A program made the position numbers and the translations under genes. The notes under the pieces were generated by a model. It was not told the origin of the DNA. It saw nothing but the letters and a program-made list of their open reading frames with translations, and did not search any database. Of a stretch of 64,000 nt of DNA, positions 22,536 through 35,762 are shown in pieces (position 1 is the first letter of the stretch; the number at the start of each line of letters is the position of its first letter). The stretch lies in contig JACZZP010000013.1 in assembly GCA_015183035.1 (NCBI GenBank), forward strand, positions 186,001 through 250,000, written 5' to 3'. The stretch is from Meloidogyne chitwoodi (Eukaryota; Nematoda; Chromadorea; Rhabditida; Meloidogynidae).

Positions 22536-23790
22536 ATGTCTTTTAGCACAATTTTTTCCCGCTTTTTTTATCTTTTATTACTCACAACATTTTCATCAAT
22601 CGATGGTGCACCGGTTATTTATGTATTGATTTTTTGTTTGTTTTTTTGTTTATTTATTGTTTGTTCGTTTTTTGTTTATGTTTTTTCATTTGTGTTTTGT
22701 TTATTTTTTCATCTTTATTCTCTCATTCCCCTCAAGCGCGGCAAAAAATTAAAAAAACTTAAATTTTTAATCTTTTAAAAAATAAACTAACTTTACTTTT
22801 TTTAAGCGGTCGATCAACCCTCAACTGTGGTATCGAGATTTGTTTATTTTTGTTTTCTTTTTCTAATTTTTTGTTTTTTAGTGCTCATCACTCTGGCTCT
22901 GGACTGGTGAATTTATTTGGCCCTTTGCATTGTTTAAACTTGCTTTTCAGGACGTGCTCTTCATGGACTTGGATGGCTCTGATGGGACGATGGCGTCTGG
23001 TTTTTTCTTCTTTTTTTTTTATTATTTTTTATTTAAATTTTTTAATTTATATTTTTTAACTTTTTTTTAGTTTTTTTTAAATTTTTTTCTTGCTCTGGTG
23101 GTGGCTCAACTCTGGTGATGGTGGCCTTCTCCTCCTGCTCTGGTATTGGTGCTGCTCGAGGCCCACAACATTTGGTATCAATTTGTTTATTTAGTTATCT
23201 TTTTCTATTTGTTTCTTTAGGACTGTTCAACAATGGCTCTGAACTGGTGAATCTGGCACTATTTCGATTTGTTCAAAACTTGAGTTTTTCAGGGCTTGCT
23301 CTTCATGGACAATGGACTTGGATGGCTCTGATGGGACGATGGTGTCTGGTTTTTCCTTTTATTTTTTATTTATTTTTTATTTAAAATTTTAATTTATTTT
23401 TTTAACTTTTTTTATAGTTTTTTTAAAATTTTTTATCCTGTTCTGGTGCTGGTCAACTCCTGCTCTTGTGGTGGTCAACTCGTGCTCTGGTGGTGGTTGC
23501 TTCTACTCTTCTTCTTGATTTGTAAGTTAAAAAAATAAAAAACAAAAAATGCTTGGCAAAAATTGCGAATCGCGAATCTCTTTTCCCATCCTTTCATTTC
23601 TTTCGTTTTTTCATCTGTTCATTTTTATTTGTTTATTTTTCAATTTTTTAGCTTGTTTAATTTTCAATTTTTTTAGCATTTTATACAGATATGATCGTCC
23701 TGAATGCGGATGTGACGCAAACATCAATGGTACAATAGGTTTATACATATTTTGGGTATTCATTTTATTAAAAAGAGCCAATTTTTGATG
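22536..23790 (+). CDS. Possible secreted repetitive protein gene, structure uncertain
   Basis: The first exon (22536 to about 22611) encodes a clean signal peptide: MSFSTIFSRFFYLLLLTTFS followed by SIDGAP, with a GT donor next. Downstream are short coding-like blocks separated by T-rich intron-like tracts. Two of these are tandem copies: 22885-23000 and 23225-23350 share CTCTGG/AACTGGTGAAT and TTGGATGGCTCTGATGGGAC, and in one frame both give MDLDGSDGTM. A Cys-containing block (YDRPECGCDANINGTIG) is at about 23690-23745. The blocks cannot be joined into one frame with confidence; it may be a young secreted-protein gene or a decaying one. No family is recognised. Confidence 0.3.
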
Positions 23791-24030
23791 CGTTATATTC
23801 GTTTTTGTTAATTGACGCCAGTAAATTCAAAATTTTTCATTTTGGCATTCTGTTTTATAAAGATAAAAATTCTCTTCACTATTTCTTTGTTAGAGTAAAA
23901 GAGTAAATTTTTTCCCTACTATTTCACAATTAGAGAAAGAGAGTAAATATAGTCAACTTTTTTATTTGTTTTACTAAATGTTTTGGATGTTTGACGTTTG
24001 TGTTTAATTTTATTACAATTTTCACTTATT

Positions 24031-27000
24031 ATGACAATTATGAATCGATCGGCTTCTAATTTTCATGTGTTTAACAACATTTACAGGCAGGTTTATTTAA
24101 AATACAAAAACAAGTTTATTTTAATTAATAATCTAATATATTTATTTCAGGTTTTCAACCATTAGAAATGCTTCCACTGAACACTTGTTTTCTTCTGATG
24201 TGTATTCTGACAAATTTCAATTTTTAGAAAAGAGCATAATACCTACTTATCACTTTCAGGTTTAATTTAAATTAATTAGTGGAATATTATTATTTTTTTA
24301 GAAATCTTTGAGGCGTTTGCCAATTCCAAAATTGGAGAATTCTTGTAAGCGATATTTGGGAGCAGTCCAAGCAGTTTGCTCAGAACAAGAGACAAAAGAA
24401 ATGGAAATGGTGATTGACCAGTTTAAGAAAAATGAAGGGCCAGAATTACACAAAGCTTTGATTGATTATGATCGTCAACATTTAGATACTTCATACATTG
24501 TATATTTAATTTTAGATTAACAAAAGTTTGTTTTAATAAATTTAATATTTAAGTCTGAACCATGGTTTGATATGTATTTGTCTGCTCGTGTTCCTTGCCC
24601 TGTAAATAACAATCCTTTTATGATGTTTTCACCAGATCCAGATGTTCTTTATAATAATCAGGTTTTTCTCCTATATTTTAACTTTTTGTAATAAATTTCC
24701 AAGTTAATTCGCGCCACAAATTTTGTAATTTCCTGTGGTCGTTTCAAACGTTCATTAGATGCGGAAATTTTAGCTCCCGAAGTTTTTCATTTAAATCCTG
24801 CAAAATCTGTTAAGCCTTCAATTCAAAAATTTTGGAGTTTGCTCCCTCAAAGTGTTAGTTGGTTTGGTGCTGTGGCTTTTAAAGCATTTCCTTTGGATAT
24901 GAGTCAATACAAATCTTTATTTGGTGGTTGTCGTATACCTAAAATTGGAAAGGATGAATTAAATTTAAAGACGGACTCGTTAGTTTTTTTCAACGTTTAT
25001 AATTTTTTTTTAAGACAACATTTTGTTGTTGCACATAAAGGAACTTTTTATTCTGTTGATTTGTTTAATGAAAAAGGTTTATTTTTTATTTAATTTATTT
25101 AAAAATATTTTTTTAGGTGAACTACATTCTCCTGATTATATTTATTCTTCTCTATCTAACATTTTAAATAACAAATCTTCTTTTGAAAATGAAGAATCTT
25201 CATTTGTTGGTTCATTAACTACTTTGGTCACAAATTTTTTTGTAAATTTTTTTTAATTTTTAAAATTTAGGATCGCGATATTTGGGCAGATGTTAGAAAA
25301 GAATTAATTGCTGTAGATCAGCATAATCTACAAACATTAAATACTATTGAAGATGCTCTATTTTTACTCTGTTTTGATGATTCAACGAGTACTGACCCTA
25401 ACCGTTTGGTTCATTCTCTTTTATGCGGAGATGATGGCAGAAATAGATGGTTTATTTTTAAGTGTTTTATTTTATTATTTAATTTTTTATACTAAAAGGT
25501 TTGATAAATGTTTTCAATTAATTGTGGATGGAAATGGACAAACTGTAAGGTTTTTTAAAATTTTTTATTAAGATTTTTTGAAGAAAAAACTCAATTAATT
25601 GAGTGTGTTTTTATAAAAATTATATGAAAAAAAAATAAAAACATTCCCAAATTTTTTATTGTAATTATTTTAATTTTATTCCACTTTCTTTTGTTTATAA
25701 AAAATGTTTTCCACGAATGGGATTCGAACCTTAGACCTCCAGTGGAATAAATTAAACACCTTTCCACCCAACTAAGGATCTTTTGAAAGCTATAAAATAA
25801 AATTTAGACTATCAATTTTGAACATTCTTGGGGTGATGGTGTTGCGGTACTTCGTTTAATGGAGGAGGTTTTTTAATTTAATTTATTTTTAATATAAAAA
25901 ATGTTTTGTTTAGATACTCAAAGATACAGTTGCTAACCGTTTTGTATCTGTTGGAAAAAAAGAATCTTCTGGAGAGATGAAAAAATTAGGTTTTTTTTAT
26001 TAAAATTGTGACTAAAATTTGAAAAAAAAATTAGATTGGAAATTAAACAACTCTTTACGCTCAAAAATTCGCTTAGCAAGTGAACAACATGTTAAACGAT
26101 GTAATGACTTGGGTTTTGATTTTTTGGAACATAAAAATTTGAGTAAAGAAAAAATAAAACGTTCAAAATTGTCTCCTGATGCAATTATGCAGTTAGGTAT
26201 ACAATTAGCATTTTATTCAATTTATGGAGAATTTGTGCCAACCTATGAAAGTTGTTCTACTGCTGCATTTCTTAAAGGAAGGACAGAATGTGAGAGGTTT
26301 TTTTAAAATAAAAAATTAACGTTTTTTTAAATTTCTAATCTTTCAAAACATCTAAAATTCCTAAAAATTAAAAAAAAATATTTACATAATTTTTAAGGCA
26401 TGCGTTCAGCCACAACAGCAACTAGAGAAGCAGTTCTAGCCTTTGAAAAAGGAGATAAATCTACTCTTGAAATTCTTGGATTAATTAAAAAATCTTCAGA
26501 TATGCATTCTCAATTGGTTTTTTTTTAATTTTTTTTTAAATATTTAATTAATTTTAAAGATAAAAGAAGCTTCAATGGGACAAGGATTTGATAGACACTT
26601 TTTTGGTTTAAAACATACAGCACAACGTTTAAATTTTTCAAATAATAATAATTCACTTTTTAATCATCCGATATATAAAAAAATTATGAACAATTTTATA
26701 CTTTCTACATCAACATTGTCTACAGATACAATTTATTTTGGAGGTTTTGGACCTTCTGTAAAAGATGGTTTTGGAATTGGTTATAATGTTACTAATCAAA
26801 AGCTTGGAGCTACTGTTACTTGCTATAAGGTTGTTTTTTTTAATTTAATGTATTAAAAATGAAATAATTTGGACAAAACGTCAAATACTGAAAAGTATGA
26901 GAGACAAATTGACCAAATTATAAAATGGACAAAATGTGTCAAAAACTAAAAATTATATTTTCTCTTTTAATTTTTTAAGAGTCAAAACAGAAACGCAACA

Positions 27001-27075
27001 GAATTTTGTAGTGCATTGAATGAAGGATTGAACAAAATAAAGAATGTTATTGATGAAAATAATAAAGGAAAATGA
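24031..27075 (+). CDS. cpt-2: Carnitine O-palmitoyltransferase 2, mitochondrial
   Basis: CPT2 sits on the matrix face of the inner mitochondrial membrane and regenerates long-chain acyl-CoA from acylcarnitine for beta-oxidation. The ATG at 24031 gives a short presequence ([20 protein letters not shown]). Family blocks follow in order: [86 protein letters not shown] and [20 protein letters not shown]. Then come the catalytic His block [17 protein letters not shown] (about 25820), [15 protein letters not shown] (about 26245), [20 protein letters not shown] and [20 protein letters not shown] with GFGIGYNV. About 650 residues, the usual size, with a stop at 27073-27075. A tRNA-like sequence lies in the intron just before the catalytic exon. 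Nothing essential appears missing. Confidence 0.95.
25715..25790 (-). tRNA. Degenerate tRNA-like sequence in cpt-2 intron
   Basis: On the minus strand the stretch contains a D-arm-like TTAGTTGGGTGGAAAGGTG and a T-arm core GGTTCGAATCCC at the expected distance for a tRNA. Acceptor pairing and the T stem are imperfect and no anticodon can be assigned safely. Antisense to the host gene. Confidence 0.45.
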
Positions 27076-27820
27076 GTATAATTTTTGTTATTTGCTATAG
27101 ATATATTTATTTTTTTACTCTCTTTAAATATCGATTTAACGAAAAAAGGGGACTTTCTCCATTCTTCCATAATTTAATAAGATAAAATGTAATTTTTTAT
27201 AATTTAAAAGAAAAAGGTTGATAAAACCTGATTTAACTAAATATTTCAATCAATTTTTGTTATTTTGTATTACTTTTAGTTAGTTGACATTTTGAATTGT
27301 ATATGGATTAGAGACTGTAGTGTTAGAGTAATAGAGATATTTTTCTTTTTTGGTATTTTGTATTACTTTTAGTTAGTTGTCATTTTGAATAATTTTTGGA
27401 TTAGAGACTATATTGTTAGAGTAATAGAGATATTTTATTGATTTTTCATTCTAACAACACCAAGCGAAAAAGGAAATTTTCAAATTGTTAACTAAAAATG
27501 AAAGTCAAAATATCGTGTTTACTAAAAATTGACGCTTTTTTTTGGTTTTCTGAGTCTGAGTATATTGAATTTTTGAAGGCGGGAGTCTATGCCCGCTCAT
27601 TTCTGTCCTTTTTTTCATTGAAAATGTGTTTAGTTAAAAATACTGGACTCAAACGAAATCTTTTTTAACTGAACAATTTCTAGTGAAAATTTGACTAGAC
27701 TCAGCTATTCTCCATATTTTCTAAAATATTTTATATTAAGCCAACGCTCATTTTCTTCACCCCACTGTTTTACCGTTTAAATTAAAAAACTTGTTTTTTA
27801 AATAATGAATTTTAGTAGAA
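27076..27820. other. Spacer between cpt-2 and hcf-1 with a two-copy direct repeat
   Basis: No gene seen. At 27261-27353 and 27354-27437 there are two adjacent diverged copies of a ~93-bp unit (TATTTTGTATTACTTTTAGT ... GAGTAATAGAGATATTTT). The remainder is AT-rich with scattered moderate-GC patches at 27540-27600. The hcf-1 start is preceded within 6 bases by TTTTAG, a possible spliced-leader acceptor. Confidence 0.55.
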
Positions 27821-30800
27821 ATGAATTCGACATTTGATACAAATAGATTAAAACAACCGCTTTTAGTTAAATGGATAAAAATTGATGATACAAGTGAGGG
27901 CCCAACACCTCGGTATTTTTTTGTTTATATATTTTTTATAATCTTTTTTACTATTTTTTAAGCCCTCGTCATGGCCATCGTGGTATTGGAATAAAAGATT
28001 TGATGCTTATTTTTGGCGGAGGAAACGAGGGAATCGTTGATGAATTACACGTCTATAATGTAAATAAAAATAAATGGTTTGTTCCTACTGTTCGTGGTGA
28101 TATTCCGCGTGGATTTGCTGCTTATGGTATTTTTTTATTACACAATTTAATACAATAATAAAACTGTCTTATCGTTTGTCTCGTGGTGTGGTGGTTAAGT
28201 ATTTTGTTTACAACAACTAAGAGTGCGGGTTCGAATCCGCTTGGGAGAAAGTGCTGTTATTTTAATCGAAAAATCTGGAAAATTTTTTTTTATATTTCTT
28301 TTATCTATTTGTTTTGTTCAGGAATGGTCACTGATCAAATGAAAGTTTTTATTTTTGGAGGAATGGTCGAATATGGAAGGTTTTTTTAAATATCTCGTTA
28401 AAAATATTTAATTTCATCATTCTTAAGATATTCAAATGACATGTTTGAATTACAAACTACTCGTTGGGAATGGCGACAAATTCGTATTCGTCCTCCTCAA
28501 AGTGGTCAGCCTGGCCCTTGTCCACGTTTAGGACATTCTTTTACTCCTGGAAGTAATCACTATGCTTTTGTTTTTGGTGGATTGGCAAATGATAGTAATG
28601 ATCCAAAAATTAATATTCCTCGTTATCTCAACGATTTTTATGCTGTTGATCTCAGCCTTTCACCCAATCTTTGGTGGGAAGTTCCAATGGTATTTAATTT
28701 AATTACAAATATTTTAAAATTATTTTTCAACTTTTTTTTTAAAAAGACAATTGGCGTTCCTCCATCTCCTCGTGAATCACACACTTCAGTATACTTTATA
28801 ACTCAAACAGGCAAAGAGCAATTAATTATTTATGGAGGAATGGATGGAAATAGAATGGGTGATGTTTGGATTTTGGATTTAAAAACTTGGACGTGGACAA
28901 ATCCTGTGCCTAATGGAATTATGCCATTACCTCGTTCTTTGCATACTGCCAGTGTTATTGGGAATCGAATGATTGTTTTTGGTGGATGGTATGTGTTTTG
29001 AAAAAAAATTAAATTTCATTTAAATATTTTGTATTTTTGAATAACCTTAACTCTTTTAAATTCGATTTTTTAAAGTTTTCATTTTTAGGGTTCCTCTACA
29101 ACCTTCTGATAAGGCTGAAACTCCAGATAAAGAATGGAAATGCACAAATACTTTGGCTATATTAAACTTAAGCACACTTAGTTGGGAACAACATTCAATG
29201 GATGATTTTTCAACAACAGAGATTTCAACAAGTACATTAACAAATGATTTGATTAAACCTGGATCTAGAGCAGGACATAGTGCAGTTGTTATTAATCGAA
29301 GAGTTTATATTTGGTCAGGACGGGATGGATATAAAAAAGCATGGAATAGTCAAGGTTTCTTTTTTGTTATTCTAAAGAAAATTAATTTATTTTTTTTAAA
29401 GTTTGTTGCAGCGATTTGTGGTACTTGGAAGCAGAACCTCCCGCTGCTCCAACAGCTATTTCATTGGTCCGTGCCAGTATAAATACCTTAGAAATTCAAT
29501 GGACACCTGTTCCAAATGCTGATCATTATCTTCTTCAAATACTTAAATTGGAATCTCATCAGGATTCTTTAGATCAAAGTAACTTTAAAATTTTAATTTT
29601 ATAAATTTTGTTAATTTTTTTAGAAGCTCCGATAGGAGGAGGAAAGCGTTTAGTCCGTTCAATGATATCACCAAATTCTCCATCTTCTGTGAGTGTTAAA
29701 AAATTATTTTAAAATTTTTATTATTTATCTTAAAAAGATTCGAATGGTTCGTCCATCTACTTATCGTCAACAACATCAGCAACGTTCTATAATGATACAA
29801 CGAACTGGTTTTTTTTAATTTTAAAAAAAACTTGTTTCTCTTTTAGGTAATATTCAACAACAATATAATCAATCACAACAAATTCAATCTCGTCCAATTA
29901 TTATCCAAAAAACACCATTACTTCAACAACAACAACAACGTTCTTCTCAAATAACACAACAACAGCAACAATATGTTCATCCAATGGTTTATTATTATTA
30001 TTATTATTTAATTTTTCGTTTTATAGCCGCAACGTACAAAATTTAATATTCTTCCACAACAAGGTGTTTGTTTAAAATTTTTTTTTAAATTAAATTATTT
30101 TTCGATCGGGAAATTTTTTTTCAGGTTTAAAATAATTTTTTTTTTAATAAATTTTAGAATCGCGTTATACTCCTCCCACTACAACGGTCAGTACAACTAC
30201 AAGGACTACATATACTGCACAAGTTGCATCTGCTGTTGACGTAAATATTAAAGAAAAAATTAAAAAAAAATTTTTTCTTTTAAAGCAAACTATGCCTACA
30301 AATATTCTTGATGAAGCATTAAATGAAGCTGAAACTTTTGTTGATGAACAAATACAAAAACAACAAAATGTTCAACAAAAAGGTGAAGGGGAAGAAGAAG
30401 AAGAGAATAAAAATGTTGATGTTGAAACAAAAGAAGAAGAAGAAAAAGAAGATAAAAAATTGTTAGAAAATGATGATAATGAAAAGGAAGAAGACAAAAC
30501 TGGTAATAATAATAATGAAAGTTCTCTTCTTGAAATTGAACAGGTTTTTATTTTTTATTTAAATTTTAAAAATTAAAAAAAAATCTTTTTTAGATGCGTG
30601 CTACAACAAATGATGATGATGTTGGAAAAGAAGAAGAAGAAAAGAAAGCAACGACGGAAGAAAAAATTGATGATGATCAACCACCATTAACTGATGATTT
30701 TAAAGATAATGAAGAACAGGAAGAGGAACAGGTTTCTTTTTTAAAAAAAATTAATTTATTAAATCTATATGTTAAGATTGTAGAATTTTAGATGCATAAT

Positions 30801-33576
30801 ATACGGGGATTAAAGGTTGTATAGATAAATAAGTTGAAAAATTTATGTTTGGTTTCGTTAGCTGAGTGGGTAAATCGTCCGCCTATGTGTGATTGAAAAA
30901 GGAGAGTAAGCGTTTGAGGTTGCAGGTTCGAAGCCTGTCAATGGATAAACATTTTATTTTCTTTTAATCAAATTTTTTTTTCAGACTAGAGAAATACCTG
31001 AACAGCAAAAAGAAGAACAGACGGAACAATCAAGCAGTACGGATGTTAAAGTAAATACTATAGAGTCACCAACTATAGAATCTTCAAGTATTAGTACAGC
31101 TGCTATGGATGAACAAAAACAACCTGTTAATTCTAAGGTTTCTTTTTTATAAATATTAGAGTTTTTATTTAAATATTTTTTTTTTTTTAAGATAATTGAA
31201 GAAAATCAAAAAATAAATTCTCGTATTGAAATAAGTGGAAAAAATGTTGGTGGAACTTCTTCTTCTTCCTCTCAAGTAGTTGTTCCTGCTCAACAACAAC
31301 ATTCTTATGGACAACCTCGTCAATTTCAGTTTTCTTCTGCAATTCAGCAACAATCAATGGTGGACAATTGGTATTTTTATTAAAAAAAATGTTTTTTTAA
31401 TTAATTTAAATAAAAAAAGGTGTGATGTAGCAACCTTAAATGAAAATAAATGTTTGGTTACTCAATATTTGGCACCAATGGATGAAAATGAACAGGTTTA
31501 ATTTAATTTTTTTTTTAAATTTTATTAATTTTTTTCAAAGCAACAATTTTCTCATGATCAAGGAATTTCACCATCAACTCAAGATTATCGTAAAATTGTT
31601 GGATTAGAACCTGGCTATGTTTATAGAGTTTATTTTTTTATTTTTAAATTAAAAAAAAATTTTTTTTTAATTTAAAGTTTCGTGTCTGTGCATTCAATTC
31701 TGTTGGACAGAGTAAATGGTCACCAGTTAATAGTTTTCGTACTTGCATTCCTGGATTTCCTGGTGCACCATCTTCTATTAAAATTACTAAAGGAGCTGAT
31801 GGAGCAATTATTTCTTGGGTTTATTTTTTTTTATTAAATTAAAAAATATATTTCATCTTTGGGGAATTTGTGTGTTCATCTACTTTTGGAAAAAAAACAC
31901 ACATATTCCATTTATTCGCAAAAAAAAATTTTGCGAATAAATGGGAGAGGTGTTTATTTAAATTAGACAATTTCTTTTATTTTTTAATTTTTTTTTTTAA
32001 AAAAAAGGAGCCACCACAGACAACAAATGGTGATATAGTTGAATATTCTGTTTATTTAGCGATGCGTTCTGCTTCTTATGGGCAACCTGCATTTGTTCCT
32101 GTTTATATTGGACCTGCACCTAATTGCATGGTTTTTTTTATTATTTTTTTTTAATTTTAAAAATAAATCTTTAAGGTAAATCATCAAAATTTACAATTAG
32201 CACATATTGATACTACACCAAAACCAGCAATTATATTTCGAATTGCTGCACGTAATGAAAAGGTTTTTTCTTTAAAATTAATTTTATTTAAATAAAAATT
32301 AATTTAAAAAAGGGTTATGGCCCAGCAACACAAGTTCGTTGGTTACAAGATCAACAACAACAACAAAATCAACAACATCGTCCAATGGCTGTTATGCCTC
32401 CTTTAATTCCTTCAAATAATAATAGTGGTAGTGGAACTGTTCCTTCTTCTCCACAATTATCTTCATCTTCAACAAGTAATCAACAAACTACTGCTCCAAC
32501 TCTTGGAAGTAATATTCCAAATATTATAAGAAAAAGTAATAATCTTGGTGGTTATTCTACTAGTAATTATCAACAAATTGGTGAAAGAGGTAATAATAAT
32601 AATAATAGTAGAGGTAGTGGAACAAGGGGTAGTAGTGGTAGTGGAACAACAATTACAACAATAGGTGGTGGTTATTATCCTTCTTCTATTATTACTACTA
32701 CTTCAACACCTACTGGACGTAGATTAATTGGTTCTTCTTCTTCTGCTATTCGTCAACGTTCTTCACCATCTTTACATTCTTCAACTTCTTCTAATGTTGC
32801 TATGGTTCAACCTCAATTTCATGTAAAATAAATTTTTTTTTAATAAAATAAAATTGTTTTTTAATTTAAAAAAAAAATTTTTGGGCCGTTTAGAGAGTTA
32901 CTGGACGATTAATCGTGAAAAAAAAATAGTATTTTTATTAAAAGAATTAGTTTAAAGATAAAAAATAAGAGAAAGGAAGCTTTCTGAGACTATAGATGGT
33001 TGACCTGAAACATCTCTTTAAAAGATTTTTTTTTCAAAATGTCCAAAAATGTGTCAAATATTTTTTAAATTTTGTTTTATTTTTCTAGTCTTCTCCATCT
33101 ACACGACCATCAACTAGTAATTATAATTTGGCAAATAATAATAATAATAATTTACCTCAACAACAACAACGTCGTATTCTTCCATTAATGTCATCAACAT
33201 CTTCTTTATCTTCTTCATCAACAGAATATCAACAGCATTTACAAATGCAACAACAACATAATTTTGAAGAATCAAATCAATTTTTACATGAAGGAGAAAT
33301 AGAAGAAGGAGAAGGAGAATATGATGATGATGAATCATTTGTTTCTTCTGGAAGAGGAGTAGGACAACAACAACCATTGACAACAACAACAATGAGAAGG
33401 AAAATATTAGTTCAGGTTTTTTTTGTTTGTTTTTTTAAATTTATATTTTTTTTTAGAAACCAATGATGACCACTTCTTCTACTTCTTCTTCTTCTATACC
33501 TTTAAATCCAGGATTAACTGTACGTGAATATTTAACATCTGGGACTACAGTTAAAAGAATTCGTTTGGAACAATAA
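27821..33576 (+). CDS. hcf-1: Host cell factor 1 (HCF-1) orthologue
   Basis: HCF-1 is a nuclear adaptor that links transcription factors to chromatin modifiers. The N-terminal kelch propeller covers 27870-29420 ([75 protein letters not shown]-like [40 protein letters not shown]). The first FN3 segment follows ([20 protein letters not shown]). A long low-complexity centre (Q-rich 29840-29985, acidic 30290-30740) leads to the C-terminal FN3 pair ([64 protein letters not shown]), almost identical to the vertebrate C-terminal FN3. Beyond the usual end there is an extra Ser/Asn/Gln-rich tail of about 270 residues (32350-33576) ending VKRIRLEQ. No HCF proteolytic repeats are seen, as in C. elegans. 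Confidence 0.93.
28180..28256 (+). tRNA. tRNA-like sequence in hcf-1 intron
   Basis: The stretch contains a D-arm-like GTGGTGTGGTGGTTAAGT, an anticodon-arm-like TTTTGTTTACAACAACT whose loop would read TAC, and a T arm GCGGGTTCGAATCCGC. The 5' TCTC can pair with the 3' GAGA, but acceptor pairing is incomplete. It may be a pseudogene. Same strand as the host gene. Confidence 0.45.
30853..30952 (+). tRNA. tRNA-like sequence (Ser/Leu type or intron-bearing) in hcf-1 intron
   Basis: GTTTCGTTAGCTGAGTGGGT resembles the 5' half of a tRNA, and GCAGGTTCGAAGCCTGT forms a perfect 5-bp T arm. The outer GTTT...AAAC can pair. The total of about 98 nt is too long for a plain tRNA, so there is either a long variable arm or an insert around 30890-30910. 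No anticodon is proposed. Confidence 0.45.
31908..31944. repeat. Perfect 16-bp hairpin in hcf-1 intron
   Basis: CCATTTATTCGCAAAA at 31908-31923 is followed, after 5 A's, by its exact reverse complement at 31929-31944. It sits in an intron between two FN3-coding exons. No conserved partner is seen elsewhere in the window. Confidence 0.7.
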
Positions 33577-35762
33577 TTATGAGAGGTTTATATATATTTT
33601 TAAAATAATTAATTTAAAAAAAATATATATAAACAAATTTTATTTATTTTTTTAATAAAAGATTTGAGAGAGGGAAATGTCAAAAAAAAGAAACAAAAAA
33701 AGATGAATCAATCAATTTATTTTTTATGATATATTATTTAAAATATATATGTTGAAAATTAAATTGTACACGTTGACACACAACACAATTTTTCATTTTA
33801 TTTTTTTATTATTAAATTTTTTTTATTATAATAATTATATACATTTTTTTTCAATAATTGCGCATAAATTGGTTGTATCAAAAAATTATTTTTTATTTTT
33901 TTTTTTTGTGTATTAAAATCACACAAAATATCTCTATTGATTTACTAAAAATATTTTTATTGAGAGATGAGACTCAAATGACACAATTTTTTTTTTAGAG
34001 GAGAACAAGTAGAAGATGATGAGACTTGATGAGAAAAATTATTATTATTAATTTTATTAAAAAATAAAGAAAAATCAGGATGACAGGTTTTTTTATATCA
34101 TAAAATGCCCTGATATAAGGCAAAAAAAAAATATTTTTTTTAGTAGCCAATTTATTTTTTTTTGCCAGATGTGATACGAGAAAATAAAGAGAAGAAATGT
34201 TTTTTTTGTGCCGCGAGACGAATTCTATCTCTCTCAAAGTATTTTTCTATATATAATATTAAAAAAAATATTTTTTTTTAAGAATCGACTGGTTGTTGTT
34301 CTTGTTACTCTTCAATAAATAAATACAACAAAAATATATGCAAGTGTGCTATATATATAGGTATGTAATATATTCTATTATTACTAAAAAAATAGAGAGA
34401 GAAAGAAATAAAAAAATTTTTAAGGGAAATAATAAAATATATATATATAGCCTTAAGAGATATATTTTTGAGGGAATTTGCGTGAAATAATAATAAAAAA
34501 TAGTGTTTAGCCATGTGTCCGTCATTTGGCAGCACACACATATATACACTACTCTCTCTTTTAAAAGTATATATTATACATACTCTTTAAAAATAACAGA
34601 AAAAGGCTGTGGCCATTTTTATTTATTTATTAGAGATTTTTATATGTTGGTCAAAATAAAACTTTAAAAAATACATACCTAACCCTTCTGTGTTACTTGA
34701 GAGATACATATATTTCTTCTTGTGTGTTTTCTTTAAAGTTTATTTTTTTTTATTCTGATTTTTGTGTTTTCTTTAAGGTTTATTTATTCTGATTTTTGTG
34801 TTTTTTAAGCTTATTTTTGTATTTTTTCAGAATTTTTTTTTCCATTTTTATTTTCTTCTCACAATCTCAGTTGTTTTTTTTTAATACTATTCTACTATTA
34901 ATAAACAATGTAATTTTACACCTGAAATATTATTCTTTTTTTACAATTTTTACCAATTATTTTTTTTTTTCTCTTTAAAGTTGTTCTTTCTCTCATTGTC
35001 CTAAAAATTAAAAAAATAATATTCAAGTATTAACTAAATAAATTTTGTTTACTTTTTTACAATTGCAACAAAAATATATTATTATTGTTACATAAATATA
35101 AGTATAATATTTCTTTTAGACCAAATATTTAATTTTTAAATTATTAAATATTTTACTAATTTATTTGTATTTTTTTGTATTTAAAAATTGTAAAAATATT
35201 ATACATATTTCCCTTTTTATTATTAATGTATTTTTAAAGTTTATTTTTCTGATTTTTGTAATTTTAAGTTTATTTTTGCTTTGTGTTTTTAAGTTCGTTT
35301 TTCTGATTTTTATTGTAGTTTTATTATTCTTGTGTTTTTCCGTCTTATGTTTATATCAAAACTTTTCAATTTTAAGTCAAAACTTTACGCTTAATAATAT
35401 TCTGAAAAATGCATTTTAACCTTTTTTAATAAAAATACATTAGCCAAACAAATTCACGCTTAATTTCCCATAATGCATAAATTTGTTTTTTTTTGCCGTT
35501 CCTAACCAACACAACATCACTTTATTTATTTTTTATTCTCTCACGGTTCTCTCTTGTCATTTTCAATTTTATGCCTTATTTTTTTTTTAAATTTTTTTTT
35601 ATTTTATTCTAAAAAATTAAAAAAAAAATTTTTTTAAATATTTTTTAAAATAATTTTTTAAATTTTTTTTTATTTAGATAGAAGAAAAAAAAGCAACAAA
35701 ATAAAAAATAATATTTTATATTTACTTTCTTAATATTTTAATTGGCAAAAACAAATAAAAAA
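33577..35762. other. Long AT-rich spacer upstream of slo-1, no gene seen
   Basis: About 2.2 kb with homopolymer and dinucleotide tracts (TATATATA at 34438-34450 and similar) and no frame resembling a protein. At 34730-34830 and 35225-35345 there are copies of the CTGATTTTTGTGTTTT ... AAGTTTATTTTT unit that is abundant in the slo-1 introns. The hcf-1 3' UTR and the slo-1 promoter and 5' UTR must lie here, but their limits cannot be set by eye. Confidence 0.5.

Noticed and set aside
33114..33392. 92-codon minus-strand frame with poly-Leu/Val runs
   Set aside because: Antisense shadow of the Asn/Gln/Ser-rich tail of hcf-1.
33995..35419. Several short frames with hydrophobic residues upstream of slo-1
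   Set aside because: Phe/Leu/Ile runs arise from T-rich DNA; no consistent splice structure or homology.
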